Below, piece after piece: positions 1-10,803 of a DNA stretch of 64,000 nucleotides; the stretch's first letter is position 1; each line of letters starts with the position of its first letter. Where the stretch lies: contig JAFCMP010000024.1 of assembly GCA_017506865.1 (NCBI GenBank), forward strand, positions 1,302,001 to 1,366,000, given 5' to 3'. Made by a program: the position numbers and the translations under genes. Below the pieces are notes generated by a model. The model worked only from the letters and a program-made list of their open reading frames with translations, had not been told where the DNA came from and searched no databases. This stretch comes from Tribonema minus. Lineage: Eukaryota > Sar > Xanthophyceae > Tribonematales > Tribonemataceae.

Positions 1-794
1 AAAGCCGTTGTGGAGTACATGGGCTCGTTGAGGAATGCCATGCCGATCGAGTGCATGTGGCGCTGCGACCGGAATCGAGCAAGTGCTTGCGTGCGTTGCG
101 TGCCCTGCGGCAGCTGTTGCAGGTCCGCCTCCACCTTATCTGCAAGCTCGGTAGCGACGGCATCTGCAAGCGCACTCTGATTGGGGCGCTTCAGGCTACA
201 CTGCAACTGCAGAGCACTGGCGTCAAGTACGCAAGCAGCATCCGCACCAGTGCCACCACCTGCTGTCGGCCGCAGCGGCGGCTGCTGCGTAGGTGGTTGC
301 TGCTGCAGTGGCGTTAGCGCTGGTGGCAGTATATGTTCCAGCTTGTCACCTGTTGCTGCACGTAGGGACGCGGCAGCTGTGGCGATCGTCCGCATGAGGG
401 GCAGGCGCGCCACCTCTGCTGCTGCTGCGCCTTGTAGCATTGCTGGTGTGGAACGCGCAGCGCCTGCATTGACGGCTGCCGCTGCTGCTTGCGCTGGTGC
501 TGCAGCTGCGCCGCCTGCCGTTGCTGCTGCTGCCAGTGGTGTTGCTGCTGCCGCAGGTGTTGGTGCAGCACCTGCCGCATTGGCCGCTGCCACCGCCATT
601 GCCGCTGTCGCAGCCGGCACGGATGCGGCGCCGCCTGCCGACGCTGCTCCTGTTGCAGGTGCTGCAGCAGCCCTTGGGCTAGTAGGGCCTGGAGCAGCTG
701 TGTTGCCTATGCCCGCAGCAGCTGCTGTTGATGCTGCAGTTAGTGATGCCGTTGTACTTTTATTATATTCCACTTGTGGCTGTGGAAATGCCAT
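1..794 (-). CDS. Ala-rich protein of unknown function, 5' part only, runs off the left edge
   Basis: Reading the minus strand from an ATG at 794-792 gives 264 codons without a stop to the window edge, so only the N-terminal part is seen. Residues 1-20 are polar (MAFPQPQVEYNKS...). Residues of about 20-130 are an Ala/Gly/Pro/Thr-rich low-complexity stretch. Residues of about 135-264 have mixed composition and look like a folded domain, including the stretches LEHILPPALTP, ALADAVATELADKVEADL and RFRSQRHMHSIGMAFLNEP. No intron is needed. A competing Ala-rich frame on the plus strand (181-801) is a low-complexity shadow and lacks the mixed-composition part. I do not recognise the family; a mobile-element or capsid-like ORF is possible but unsupported. 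Confidence is moderate that it is coding and low for any function. Confidence 0.55.
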   Translation of the reverse strand, partial: MAFPQPQVEYNKSTTASLTAASTAAAAGIGNTAAPGPTSPRAAAAPATGAASAGGAASVPAATAAMAVAAANAAGAAPTPAAAATPLAAAATAGGAAAAPAQAAAAAVNAGAARSTPAMLQGAAAAEVARLPLMRTIATAAASLRAATGDKLEHILPPALTPLQQQPPTQQPPLRPTAGGGTGADAACVLDASALQLQCSLKRPNQSALADAVATELADKVEADLQQLPQGTQRTQALARFRSQRHMHSIGMAFLNEPMYSTTA

Positions 795-868
795 GTTGTA
801 GGTGTGTCGCCTTGTTCTCACTCTTGGATGTAGCATGCAAAGCTTGCACGCCACACCCCGCCCCCCAC

Positions 869-1500
869 ATCACCCCCAACAAAGCACCCGCAAGCGACTG
901 TCCCCCACATACTAGCAGGGATACCAAACAAAGCTACAAGACTCTCCACCCACAGACAGACCCGTCTTAGGGCCACCCAGCTCCACGCAGACTCCATCTC
1001 AAAGTTTTCATGCAGGCCAAGGTCACCATAATGGGCCCTGAACTGGAGATTGTGGCTATCTACGTGAACCCCGATATCATAAAGATAAGCAGAGGGAGTC
1101 ACTGGGCGCCAGGTGCTGACGCTAGAAAGAAAGGCTATATAACTAAGCAAAGCATCGCCTCCTTGATGAGCGGGACGGTGGTTCACCGGGCCTCCCATAT
1201 CACCCCCAACAAAGCATCCGCAAGCGACTGTCCCCCACACACTAGCAGGGATACCAAACAAAGCTGCAAGACTCTCCCCCCACAGACAGACCCTTCTAAG
1301 GGCCACCCAGCTCCACGCAGACTCCATCTCAAAGTTTTCATGCAGGCCAAGGTCACCATGATGGGCCCTGAACTGGAGATTGTGGCTATCTACGTGAACC
1401 CCGATATCATAGAGATAAGCAGAGGGAGTCACTGGGCGCCAGGCGCTGACGCTAGAGAGAAAGGCTATATAACTAAGTAAAGCATCGCCTCCTTGATGAG
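869..1500. repeat. Two-copy direct tandem repeat, 330-bp period
   Basis: The block starting near 869 recurs 330 bp later; for example AAAGTTTTCATGCAGG occurs at 1001 and 1331. The copies are very similar over about 300 bp. Because 330 is a multiple of three, long open frames persist on both strands (1010-1480 plus, 818-1789 minus). I regard these as by-products of the duplication, not genes. Confidence 0.9.
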
Positions 1501-3471
1501 CGAGGTCACGGCTCACCGCAGGCTGCAAGCCTGACAAGATATTGCCATTTACCGCTGCGAGTAACTTGTGGTTGGTGCCGTGGTGTGCAGCCGACTCCGC
1601 TTGCTCTCCAAGCACGCCAAGCCGCTGCCTGTCCCTCCTCCGCACGCCAGCCAGGGCTTCCGAGACACCACCACACGTTTGAAGTTCTCTCGAACTTGAA
1701 GGGGCTACGCACGCTGGCATCACCTGAGGGCCGCTGGTGCTAGCTCCTGCAAGCCCTGCAGCCCAGCCCACCCACCAAACCAGCCGCATTCGCTGCCACG
1801 CCTTTCGGCGTTAACGAGCTTGGGACGCTAGTGTTGTACTTTTTATTAATTCTCGCTTGTGTTGTACTGCACGGAACAGCGCTCGCTGTCGATGCCGGCG
1901 AAGCTCCTGAACAGCGCAAGGTTCGCGTTGGGAGGATGGCCTCACGACCGATGTGAAAGCCGGCAGCAATGCATTTTGCTGTTGGACGGAGGGGGGTAGG
2001 GAGAGGGGGGGGGGAGGTGGGCTTGGCCTGAAATAGGGTCAGGGCAATGCGGTAGTGAGGGTGTGGTGAGTGTGTTTGTGGATAACAATTTTCAGAAGCC
2101 AACTGGTAGCGTCGCGATTGAGCCGCAGTACACTTCAGCTTACGTAGAAGGCCAGCAGCGGCAGTGAGGTCCGACTACTATAGCATATGTTGATTGTTGT
2201 TGAAAACAAATACGATGCGAGCACATGCTTGATGCAAGCATAAGAGCTGCATGATATCTTGCGTTATTTACAGAGTGTCCGCCCCTCCAGCAGAAGCAAA
2301 TGAACTACCTGAATCATTGACAACAGTGGAAGCCTTGCTTGAATCCTGGCTGCGTCCCCAGCTGGGGAAAAGCACAAAGAACAGACACGGCGCATCGGTG
2401 TCCGTCGACTGCATTGATACAGTGACTCACCATGGCCATCATCCACGAGTCGTTGGACGTCGGTATCGTATCACTTGGTATTATAGCACGAGCATGTTGT
2501 TCAACGGCACTCACTACTGGTAGTACTGCTCGAACATAACTCGAAAATGTCAGCAAGGCAAGCCGCTGTGCCGGTGGTACATGGTGCCTCAAGCAGAGCG
2601 CCAGTGAATGAGTGCAGGCAGCGCCAATTGCTTAAGCTGCACGCTTGCCCAGGTCAAATACCTTGCAGCACAACTTCAGTTCATGTTTGTGCCTGGCTGG
2701 GTGTCTGTCACGGCTGAGGCACAGATAAGAACAGCTTTGCTGTCCATTGCTGCAAGTGTTGCGTTCTGTGCGTACGTCAAATGAGCACTCAACAGTCCAC
2801 TGGAACAGTTGTTGACATATGCCCAAGGGATGCGCAGGAGGAAGTGAACGTTGTGACGTTCGACAATAGCTGAAGTTCAACATCAACCGCTTGGAAATGT
2901 GCTGCCAATGTGCTCCAACCTGCACTGGTGCATGGCATCAGCGGCAGTGAGGACTAATGCTCTCCGCAGTCGCCGAGCAAGGCAGATCAGCAAAAAAAAC
3001 TGACCGATTATGAGGTCTTGACGCTTGCAGTCACGGTCACACAACGTGGAGACGACGCATGCACAGACATTGACATTCACACTCTCTATATCATTTGACA
3101 GCAAACCGCTGGGAAGAACAGCTGCCAGCCGTGAACAAAGATGACTCAGCACACAACGCAGAAGCTGAAAGAAGCGCCCCAAAGCATGCCCCCCTCTGCG
3201 TACCCCCGTTCCCCCCCCCCCCCCCCACCTACCTTGTCACCACTGTGCGCCAGACTCTGCAATCTGCGCCAGTCCCGCGCAACAGGCACTGCCATCAGCC
3301 ACAAAGTCAAGGGCACGTGCAACTAGGGCAGCGCAGGTCATGCTAGCACAGAGACACGTGCCAGAACGCAGCGGCCGCTGCAGACCGCCGAAGCGCCGGC
3401 CACAAGCGCGCAGCGCCGCCGGCGCGGCCACAACTGCCGCTGCTGCCTCTATGATGCTGCCGACGTTCGTA
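1501..3471. other. Intergenic stretch without a supported gene
   Basis: Only short overlapping open frames with no coherent splice structure or family resemblance are present. On the minus strand near 1790-1870 lies a segment resembling the start of the edge ORF (compare the AATAAAAGTAC region near 745-775), including a 21-bp sequence found again at 60381-60401. Low-complexity poly-C occurs near 3210-3228. Confidence 0.6.
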
Positions 3472-3648
3472 AGCTGCTGCCGCCGCCGCCCCCCGCCGCT
3501 TTGCGGGCGGCAGCGGCGGCGGCGGCAGCAGCGGCAGCAGCCGCAGCAGCGACAGCCGGAACAGCAGCGGCGGCGGCAGCGGCGGCAGCAGCGAATGCGG
3601 CAGCGGCACCAGCATCGGCGGCAGCAGCAGCGGCAGCGGCGGCGGCGG
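3472..3648. repeat. GC-rich trinucleotide-like repeat directly after the CAP stop codon
   Basis: Interrupted GCC/GCG/CAG/CGG triplets fill the 175 bp immediately downstream (minus sense) of the CAP termination codon, so they would lie in its 3' untranslated region. The Arg-, Pro- or Gln-rich open frames here are compositional artefacts. Confidence 0.7.
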
Positions 3649-3649
3649 C

Positions 3650-6600
3650 TCAGTGCGTGTAGAGGTCGCTGACGCTGCTGGTGACCATGGGCGCGGCGCC
3701 GCCCGGCGCGAGGTTCGTGAGGCTGTGCACGAACTGCTCCGGGATGGGCAGCTCCATGAGCTCGTCGTCGTCGCCGCCAGGGCGCGGGAAGGAGACGTTC
3801 ATCTCGCTCGACTTGGACGTGGTGAAGGTCGTCTCGAGCGCCGTCGCGCTCAGGTAGCACTGGAAGCCGTCCGTCTTGTCGATGGCAACGCTCGGCACGG
3901 CGACGCGCACTTGCACCTGCGGGCGGGGTTAGGGTCAGGGTTAGGGGAAGGGGGGGGGGGAGGGCTTGGAGGGGCAACTGCCAGGGGGGACTTACAATTG
4001 ACAAACTGAAAGAAAAAAGACCAGTAGACATGCGTGAAGTGAAGTGCTTGATGGGGGCAGATGCCATGTGAGCGCTTCGGTGCGATCATCCATGCGCGTT
4101 GAGACACTTCGGCACAAGGTATGATGTAGGGTGCGTAGCAAACGTTACATCGATGTTCCCCCCTTGCTCGCACGAAATAGTCAAAGGAAAGGCACTTGAA
4201 GTTCTGGCGGCCCGGCGTACCTTGATGCGCTGGCAGTTGACGGCCTCCACGCTGCTGATGCACTCGTCCACAAAGACCTGGGACTTGCGGCAGCCGTCGA
4301 TGCAGACGCTCTTGCACTTTCCCTTGATGTCCAGCGTCGCGTCCACGCACCCGTACACGTACACGCTGTGCTTGGTGTCGGTCACCTCCACCGTCACGAC
4401 GCCCGCGTCCTGCGAGTACAGGGGGGCGTACAGGGGGGGGTATATGAGGTGTACTGGTTGCAGAGTACGGGGGGGCGTACAGGGGGGCGTACAGGAGATG
4501 CACAGGTGTACGGGGGGGGGGGTTCAGGCAGGTATGCTGGCTGCGCACCTGGCCAGCGAGGCCCGCTGCCACGCGACTTCGAGGCGTACATTTCTGCCCG
4601 CAAAAACTGCCGGCACACCCAAGCACGCTTGCATGCTTCTCATAACAATTATCGGAGAGTCGCCACTGCGTGCTCTATGGCATCCTCACGCACATTCAAC
4701 AGGACATGCACACCCTGCCGTGGGTCTCCACAACCCGCGCCTGCACGAACGCGACCCTTGGGCGTCAACTGTTTGCTCTCCTTCACCTTTGAAGTACGAT
4801 GTTGAACTACATACACACCTTGCCCTGGTGCTCCACCACCCACTTGTTGCCCGCCTGCACGAACTCCAGCTTGGGGGTCCCCTGGGGCTTATTGGCAGCG
4901 GGCTTGGCAGCGGCGGCGGCGGGCGGTGCCTTGGGAGCGGCAAGCGCCGCGGCGGGAGTGTCGCTGCCCTTGTACTCTGCGCGCCACGTCTGCTGGTCCT
5001 TGGTCACCTGTTGAGCGTAGCGTCAAGGGTAGGGTTACGGTTAGAGGTAGGGTTGGTAGTGTTAAGGTCAGAGTTAGGGTTAGGGTCAGGGAGCGTCACG
5101 TCCTTGTACTCCGCGCGCCACGTCTGCTGGTCCCTGGTCACCTGTTGAAGTTGGCAGTCGCGCCACAAGTTTCAGTGGCAATGGTGACGTTCCACAGGCA
5201 ACGCAGTGAAGAACTTATGGAGCGCGCAGAACAACTTGCAGAGCGCAGGGTTGTCGCTGCTACAGTATGTGGGTATTTTCAATACCAACAAGTACTGGTG
5301 CGTCACCTCCCCTGGTACTGGGTCCGCTCGCTGGCGACGCTCAACTCTTGCTAGCAACGCTCCTAACTGTGACCACAATCTCCGTTGCCTTCTTTAGGCC
5401 CTTGGTGATCTCGAGGCCCTTGCTCAGCTCAAACGTGGATTCTCATGCTGCACCACGGAGGGGTAGGGTTAGGATGAGGATCTGCTTACTGGCAACGCTC
5501 AACTTTTGCCAGCAACGCTCCTAACTGTAACCGCCATATCCGTTGTGTTTCTTCTTGAGGGCCTTGGAAATTTCTAGGCCCTAGCTGAGCTCAAACACAG
5601 ATTCTCATGCTGCACCGAGATGACTTAGCGTAAAAGTGTGCTGGCAGCCCTCAGCGCTTGCTAGCCACCACGTGCATTACCTTCTTCAGGCCCTTGGTGA
5701 TCTCGAGGCCCTTGCTGAGCTCGCCGAATACGGCGCCGAGACCCGCGCCGCCCGCCGCCGCCGGCTTGGGCGCCGCCACCGGCAGCGGCGCGGCGGGCAG
5801 CAGCGGCGCCTTTGGTGGCGCTGCAGCAGCGGCTGCGGTTGCGGTGCATCGGTGAGAATGCGGGCGCAGAGGTTGGCACGAGTGTAGAATGAGAGGGCCG
5901 GTCTTGGGGTTTGAGGTTAGAGTTAGCCGAACTCTAACCCGGCAGCGGCGCGGCGGGCAGGGGCGGCAGCAGCGGATGCGGTGCGGCGGTGACCACGCGG
6001 ACGCAGAGGTTGGCGTGAGTGTAGCGTGGTAGGGTCGGGCTGAGGGTTTAGGGGTAGGGTCAGCCGAACTTTGACCCGGCAGCGGCGCGGCGGGCAGGGG
6101 CGGCGCCTTCGGTGGCGCCGGCGCTGCAGCAGCGGCTGCGGTTGCAGCGGTGAGAATGTAGGCGCAGAGGTTGGCATGAGTGTGGCATGGTAGGATCGGG
6201 CTTGGGGTTTAGGGTTAGGGTTAGCCGAACTCTAACCCGGCAGCGGCGCGGCGAACAGGGGCGGCGGGCAGGGGCGGCGCCTTCGGTGGCGCGCGGCGCT
6301 GCAGCACCAGTGGCTGCGGCGGTGGTGACAGGGGCGCACAGGTGAGCGCCAGCGTGGGCACAGGGGGGCAAATGAATCAACGACCTCTAGGTAACGAAGG
6401 GTTACGGTTACGGCGAGGGGTAGCCGAGCAGAGACTGAGGAGGCACCGCCATGATACGGTATACGGGTACCGATGTGCCTGCTCGAGTTGAGGGGCAGCA
6501 GTGGGAACCATGTTTGCGGTGCTGCGGCGTATTCACGTGGCGCGCGCAGTCATTGCTGTGGTGCCATCCGCGCGTTTCGCAGCGTGAGAGTCGCAGTTCC

Positions 6601-9600
6601 AAATGGGAGTTTGCATGCCTCTGCGGCATTCCATCTGTGTCTGAGTTGCGCACTGGAGCTGACAGGCGCATCGAAGTCTGGTGCAGCCGGCAACGCTGCT
6701 GTAAACTGATGCCCCCCCTTCCCTGTTTGAAGGTGCATTGGAGCGCCACAAGTGGTTCAAACCACGCTGCTGCCCCGTGCCCCGAGTGGACAACGTCTGA
6801 CCCAGTCTGCAACTGGCACGTCACGAAGCGCCCGCAGTCAGGAATGAGGTTCTGTTGACACATCGCAGCATCTGGTGCAGTGGCGGCGCCTGGGAGCGCG
6901 CCACGCATCGGCAGCCTGCTTGGCACACGCACATACATGTGCCACATGCGCTGCTTCATTGTATGTCTTGTCTTGCACGCGTGCTGGTGTACGGCAGACG
7001 CCTGGTGCGGCGGCGGCAGCATGGCGGCTACGTTGTGTGCCTGAAAACACAGCGGTGCTGTGGTCGTTGAATGGGCGCACGCAGACCGCTTGGGGCCCCA
7101 CCGCGGCGCGCACGCCGCTTCCGCGACCATCGCGTGCGCAGCGGTACGCAAGAGCGACGCCGCAGGCCCGCGCCACGCACGCCGCTGCCGCGACCACGCT
7201 GCCGCGCATGCGTAGCGGTTCACAAGAGCGACGTCGCCGGCCGTAGCATGCGTGCCGCTTTCGCAACCACGCTGCGGCGCATGCGTCGTGGTACGCAAGA
7301 GCGACGTCGGTAACACGGGGCGCAACGCATACCTGGCTGCGCGCAGTGGTACGCAAGCGCGACGTCGCCAACACAAGCCGCAGTGCGTACCTGGCGCAGC
7401 AGCGGCGTCGCCAGCGGTGTAGGCCGCCACCTCGCCCCCCCTGGCGTTCCACTCCAGGCCCGCCTTGTGGTGCTCCACGACGTACTCCTCCAGGCCCACC
7501 AGCAGCGCCTTGAAGGTGTCGCAGAACTCCACCTGAGGCGCGTGACGGTGACGCGCCCAAGCCATATGTAGTTCAATTTCAAGAAAACCTGAGGGTGTGT
7601 GACGTGCGCATGCACATGAAGTTCGATTTGAAGATGGTGGCGAGACACGAAATAAGGCGGTGTGAGATCGCGCGGGCCCCCTGTGCCGCGCACGCGCTCT
7701 ATCAGAGCACGGTGACAGCGGCGCACACGGAAGCAGGCGAGAGGGGATCGCCACACACCACGTGCGTGCGCGCGCATGGCAGCGGCGACACGCAAAGAAG
7801 GGGCGCTGCACCAGCCGCCACCTTCTGGCGCTCAACCGACGGGCACATCCGTGGTCCAATCATTCAGATGAAAGTTTCTACTTCAAGTACTTAAAGTATA
7901 TCCCTCGTCAGCGTCGGCGCCCCTTCCCCCGTGGCCATCATGAGCACGAGATGGCCACGAGCACGGTCCACCGCCAGCACGCTCCCCCCCCTTCCCTCAT
8001 AACAACAGGCAAGCGACATGCCGCCAGCAGGGTCCAAGAATGCGAACAAGAACAAGACGCTGCAAGCAGAACCCTCTAATATTCCAGCAGCTCAATCGTC
8101 AAATCGCCGCGCGGAGCGTCACCTGCTCGGGGGGCCCCGTCTTCTTGTACTGCACGCGGATCTTGTTGGCCCAGTAGTCGGAGCCGCCGACGGCGGAGAT
8201 GACAGTGTCCTTGGGGAGGCCCGCGGGCGGCGCAATGGCAACCCACATGAGGCACCCCAGCCCCTCGTTGACGGTCTTGGCGTGCATCTCCCACTCGTCG
8301 CGGGAGACGATGGCGCCGGCGGCCTGATGTACGTCACGCAGAGGGGTGCGTGCATGTGGCGTCGTGAGATGCGAGCGCAGGCGGCTTCTCTGCGCAATGA
8401 TGCGTGAGAGATGTTGAGGGGCGTAATGCATGTTGAGGTTGAGCGTCCGCAGTGACGTGCCGCCTCATGGGTTGTTGCTGATGGGTTTGAATGCGCGCCC
8501 ACGTCAGAACGCGAGTTGGACACAGCATGTACTAGCTCAACAAACAGTGCGGCGCATTGCAAGTGCACCAGAGCAGTCCAATTCGAGTGCACGCAGCATG
8601 CGTGTACTGCGTAATCCACCGCGGAACCCTCCGACCTGACCACCTCCGCGCGCCAACACACACGCCCCCGATGTCAAACTGCACTCTCCCCCCTCTCTCT
8701 GCGCGCTGCAGCATTGCTCAGACGCGCGCCACCACTGGCACCCACGCACCTTGACGAGCTCCTGCAGCGGCTTGAGCTTCGCCATGAGGTCCGCCTGCTG
8801 CGCGGGCTTCTTGCACTTGCTCGCCATCACCAGGAAGTCGCGCTGCGCCGCCCACGCCCGCTTCACAATGTCCCCCTGTCAGCATTGGCCGACAGCGATA
8901 GCGATGATAACAGTGATAGTCACCGACTATGAGTCAGTATGGCGAGGACAACTGCCGCTGCATGTGTGCTTTGATGTTGAGTGCGATTGTACCGCTCTGA
9001 TAGTGATGCATGCTGGTACGTCAGTGTGCACAGAATGATGGTCGACACCGGTACACGTGTCGTGCTCTGCTGGTGCGCACGATTCGTGCTAAGCACGCAA
9101 CGACAGGCAGCCTGCCACGTGAATCGCCATCACTGGCACGCGTGCTTTGCTGCCGTCACTACCTATGCTGCTGCGTTTTGATGGATGGCACTCATGGAGA
9201 GCGCAACCGTAGCGGAGCGCAACGCGAGGCCTGCTGGTGCAACAGTCGCCGGGCCAGGCGACGAACGTTCGACATAGCTACGCCTGCTTCTGATGCGTGT
9301 CTGCTGGGCATGGGTAGTCTGCCTGCCCCCTGTGACACCGAAAATATGATCTATCATTGATGACGCATTGTATCAACCCATGTGTACCTACTTACCCCTT
9401 TTGCCGCTCCGCCACCGAGCTTGGCGCTGGCAGCGACAAATGGCTCCAACTTCAACTGGCAGTAGCTGTCATAGGCCATAACATAGGGCGCGTCCTGCTC
9501 CGCGGCAGCACTCCTGGAGCCTGAGAAACGCAACGTATGGGACGGTGGCGAGCTCGCTTAAGTGCTATATGCACATGTGTACAAATGGCCTTTTCACAAT

Positions 9601-10213
9601 TTGAATTGCACCAAGAACAGAGCAACAGCAGCCGAAAAGCAGATACTAAGAACAAGGTTCGTGTGTACCTTGCACTGTGTACATGGCAAGTGTACGCAAT
9701 GCCCTCACAGCGGTACTGCACACAGCGGAGAATCTCTGCACATGATCATCACGTCTGCGATGGCGTCATCAGTGGAGTGGTTCAGATGTCCATATGACTG
9801 AGCGGTACAGCGCCAACACGCACGAGGTGGCGATGACAGACACAGAGCATGTTTGCACTGATCATGACCCACTAGGGGAGTTGAAAGTTCAACTGCCGCG
9901 TCCCCTGCAGAAGGTAGATAGGGAGTTCACTGCGCTGTTCTTCCGTAGGTCGGCTGCAGGTGTGTCAGGCTGATGGATACTTTACTGCACTTTGTGACCG
10001 CACAATGGCACAGGTGTGTGCGTTGATGCCAACAGAGCTTTCACAGTTGAAATGTATGCATGGCAGCAGCAGAAACCTGAGAGTGCAGGAAAGACCGACA
10101 CGTCGCGCACCTGCGGCGGCTCCAGCAGCAGGAGTGATGGACAGTGACTGCTCCACCACTGCCAGACGTGACTCGAAGTTATCGAGCAGCTGCTGAAGTT
10201 GACTGGTCGCCAT
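3650..10213 (-). CDS. CAP: Adenylyl cyclase-associated protein (CAP/Srv2), complete, 9 exons, 497 aa
   Basis: Actin-monomer-recycling protein of the cytoplasm that works with cofilin and G-actin. Exons in order: 10111-10213, 9396-9520, 8750-8875, 8123-8323, 7391-7532, 5681-5832, 4819-5007, 4221-4409, 3650-3916. All junctions keep frame and sum to 498 codons. Domains: N-terminal oligomerisation helix (MATSQLQQLLDNFESRL), helical-folded domain in exons 2-5 (APYVMAYDSYCQLKLEPFVA, LGCLMWVAIAPPAGLP), short Ala/Pro linker in exon 6, the ELSKGLEITKGLKK segment and, after a second linker, a C-terminal beta-helix CARP domain of about 150 aa (SVYVYGCVDATLDIKGKCKS; FPIPEQ-like LPIPEQF near the end). Human CAP1 has about the same length. 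The poly-Pro tract is much reduced. Six of eight introns are phase 0. The start ATG at 10213 matches the family N-terminus. The gene lies head-to-head with the 10804 gene. Introns 5, 6 and 7 contain exon-edge echoes. Confidence 0.96.
4710..4770 (-). repeat. CAP: Echo of CAP exon 7 3' end and donor
   Basis: This degenerate copy of the exon edge at about 4815-4872 (codons for KLEFVQAGNKWVVEHQGK plus the donor) lies about 105 bp downstream of the true donor in the sense of transcription. Confidence 0.75.
5094..5150 (-). repeat. CAP: Echo of CAP exon 7 acceptor and 5' end
   Basis: About 50 bp, close to 90% identical by eye to 4957-5012, including the CAACAG acceptor followed by codons for VTKDQQTWRAEYKG. 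It lies upstream of the true acceptor and is separated from it by TTAGGG-like intron sequence. Confidence 0.85.
5388..5597 (-). repeat. CAP: Two echoes of CAP exon 6 3' end and donor
   Basis: Copies at 5388-5437 and 5549-5597 reproduce the last codons of exon 6 (ELSKGLEITKGLKK) and the region of the donor at 5680. The nearer copy to exon 7 is better preserved. Both lie in the downstream intron. Confidence 0.85.
5938..6330 (-). repeat. CAP: Three to four echoes of the CAP exon 6 acceptor and linker start
   Basis: Units near 5938-6000, 6076-6150 and 6236-6330 repeat the GC-rich Ala/Pro linker start of exon 6. Each is joined by a spacer of GGGTTAGGGTTAG type, and several spacers contain an inverted GTTAGAGTTAG/CTAACTCTAAC-like hairpin. 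All lie upstream of the acceptor at 5832. Confidence 0.75.
7075..7375. repeat. Minisatellite of about 60-70 bp in CAP intron 5
   Basis: Roughly five imperfect units share the core GGTACGCAAGAGCGACG and CACGCCGCTTCCGCGACCA. The last unit runs into exon 5 at 7391, and a copy of the exon 5 donor context (CGCATACCTGG) appears near 7335, so the array seems to include the exon edge. Confidence 0.7.
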
Positions 10214-10803
10214 GGCTGTAACAGGGCAGCGGACAGCAACAGCAGCGGTACACAACTGAACATGGAGTCGCCCCCAAAGTCTAGGGAGTGAAACTGCAGA
10301 CAAAGGAGCCACAACACAAGCAACTAAGCATCAAATGGCTGGTGATTGTGCAGCAGCACAACAGCAGTGATTTTTTCATAATTCCGTATGCAATCCCTCA
10401 CACGGCAGCGAGTGTGCTGTGAATGCTCTCAGAAACCCCCTGAGGATGCGCAGGCAGATCCGGAGAAAAACACGACTTAAAGACTGACTCAAATGCAACT
10501 GTATGCAATTTTTGCAGCAACTCTTGTTGCGCCTTACCTCACTTGTCCCTCTGCCGTGCCTTTGTGGCGCTCTCCTCCCTGCTTTTTTTGCTTGGTCGCC
10601 GATTTTTTTTTTGGCGTTTTTTGCCGCGAGCGCGCGCGCGCTTTCTCTCTCAGTTCTCTAGGTGAAACCTGCCACAGACGGCTGACGCACCGATAAGGAG
10701 CGTGACAGATTATTCACAAGTGAACAGTGCATTCAGCGGTGATCGAGAGGAACAGCGCGCGGAGGGCGCTGTGCATCCGACGCTCTCGGGCAGAACAACA
10801 AGG
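10214..10803. promoter_or_regulatory. Divergent intergenic region between CAP and the 10804 gene
   Basis: These 590 bp separate two start codons on opposite strands, so both promoters must lie here or overlap. The region has T-runs (GATTTTTT at 10379 and 10601) and a GC-rich alternating CG stretch near 10628-10640. No clear TATA box is visible. Promoter function is inferred from gene orientation only. Confidence 0.5.

Noticed and set aside
181..801. Ala-rich plus-strand frame of 206 codons
   Set aside because: Low-complexity GCT/GCN shadow of the minus-strand frame, which extends further and has mixed composition.
818..1789. 323-codon minus-strand open frame
   Set aside because: It is produced by the 330-bp tandem repeat, which keeps frame by its length; no motif and no splice context.
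6408..7859. 483-codon minus-strand frame
   Set aside because: It is CAP exon 5 plus read-through of both flanking introns; exon 5 itself is only 7391-7532.
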